Assembly (NCBI GenBank): GCA_051008185.1
Contig: JBPCXW010000079.1
Span: 1 to 5,656, forward strand
DNA: 5,656 nt
Source: CAXMWX01 sp051008185
GTDB lineage: Bacteria; Pseudomonadota; Gammaproteobacteria; Eutrophobiales; Eutrophobiaceae
Direction of reading: 5' to 3'
The notes beneath the pieces are model-generated. The model was not told the origin of the DNA. It did no database searches and saw only the letters and a program-made list of their open reading frames with translations. Positions 5,617 to 5,656 of this stretch are shown here, piece after piece. Each line of letters opens with the position of its first letter. Position 1 is the stretch's first letter. The position numbers were made by a program, and so were the translations under genes.

Positions 5617-5656
5617 ATGAACAAAATCATCCCACCCGCACGCAACGCACTTGACC
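5617..5656 (+). CDS. Possible start of a divergent gene, cut by the right edge
   Basis: An ATG opens 13 codons reading MNKIIPPARNALD before the window ends. No clear ribosome site precedes it, which weakens the call; the divergent promoter candidate at 5552-5580 and the common habit of MarR genes to sit beside a target gene support it. The peptide loosely resembles the N-terminus of 3-oxoacid CoA-transferase alpha subunits as I remember them (MNKI-P-A--AL), but 13 residues cannot carry an assignment and I give no product. Confidence 0.35.
   Translation, partial: MNKIIPPARNALD

Overview
The window looks like a nutrient-uptake locus of a Gram-negative bacterium, most likely a marine or environmental gammaproteobacterium. 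The Gram-negative call rests on a TonB-dependent outer-membrane receptor. The finer placement is only an impression from the style of the proteins and the moderate GC content.

Layout. On the minus strand, reading leftward from about 2078, lie two inner-membrane transporter genes in a tight operon: a DUF819-family membrane protein (2078-945), then 4 bp later a neurotransmitter:sodium symporter (NSS/SNF) family protein that starts at 940 and runs off the left edge. An AT-rich divergent intergenic region (2079-2371) follows. An 864-residue TonB-dependent receptor (2372-4966) is then read rightward. It converges on a MarR-family regulator (5531-5028, minus strand) across a shared 12-bp hairpin terminator at 4989-5015. 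Upstream of the regulator is a divergent promoter region, and the first 13 codons of a possible plus-strand gene run off the right edge.

How the parts may work together. The promoter of the receptor and the promoter of the marR gene carry the same 14-bp sequence, TTTAAGTnTAAACT: two copies in front of the receptor and one in front of marR. In both promoters it covers the spacer and the -10 hexamer TAAACT, placed 17 bp from a -35 (TTGACA and TTGGAA respectively). This layout fits a MarR repressor that controls both itself and the receptor, and perhaps the gene at the right edge. The ligand is unknown. MarR control rather than a visible Fur box suggests an organic substrate instead of, or besides, iron.

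The most unusual feature is an uninterrupted run of 11 G inside the receptor gene (4714-4724), with a second run of 8 G at 3592-3599. A one-base gain or loss in either tract brings a premature stop, so the receptor could be phase-variable on top of its proposed MarR control. Both the regulon and the phase variation are inferences from sequence and are untested. No RNA genes, CRISPR arrays, insertion sequences or integration sites were seen.
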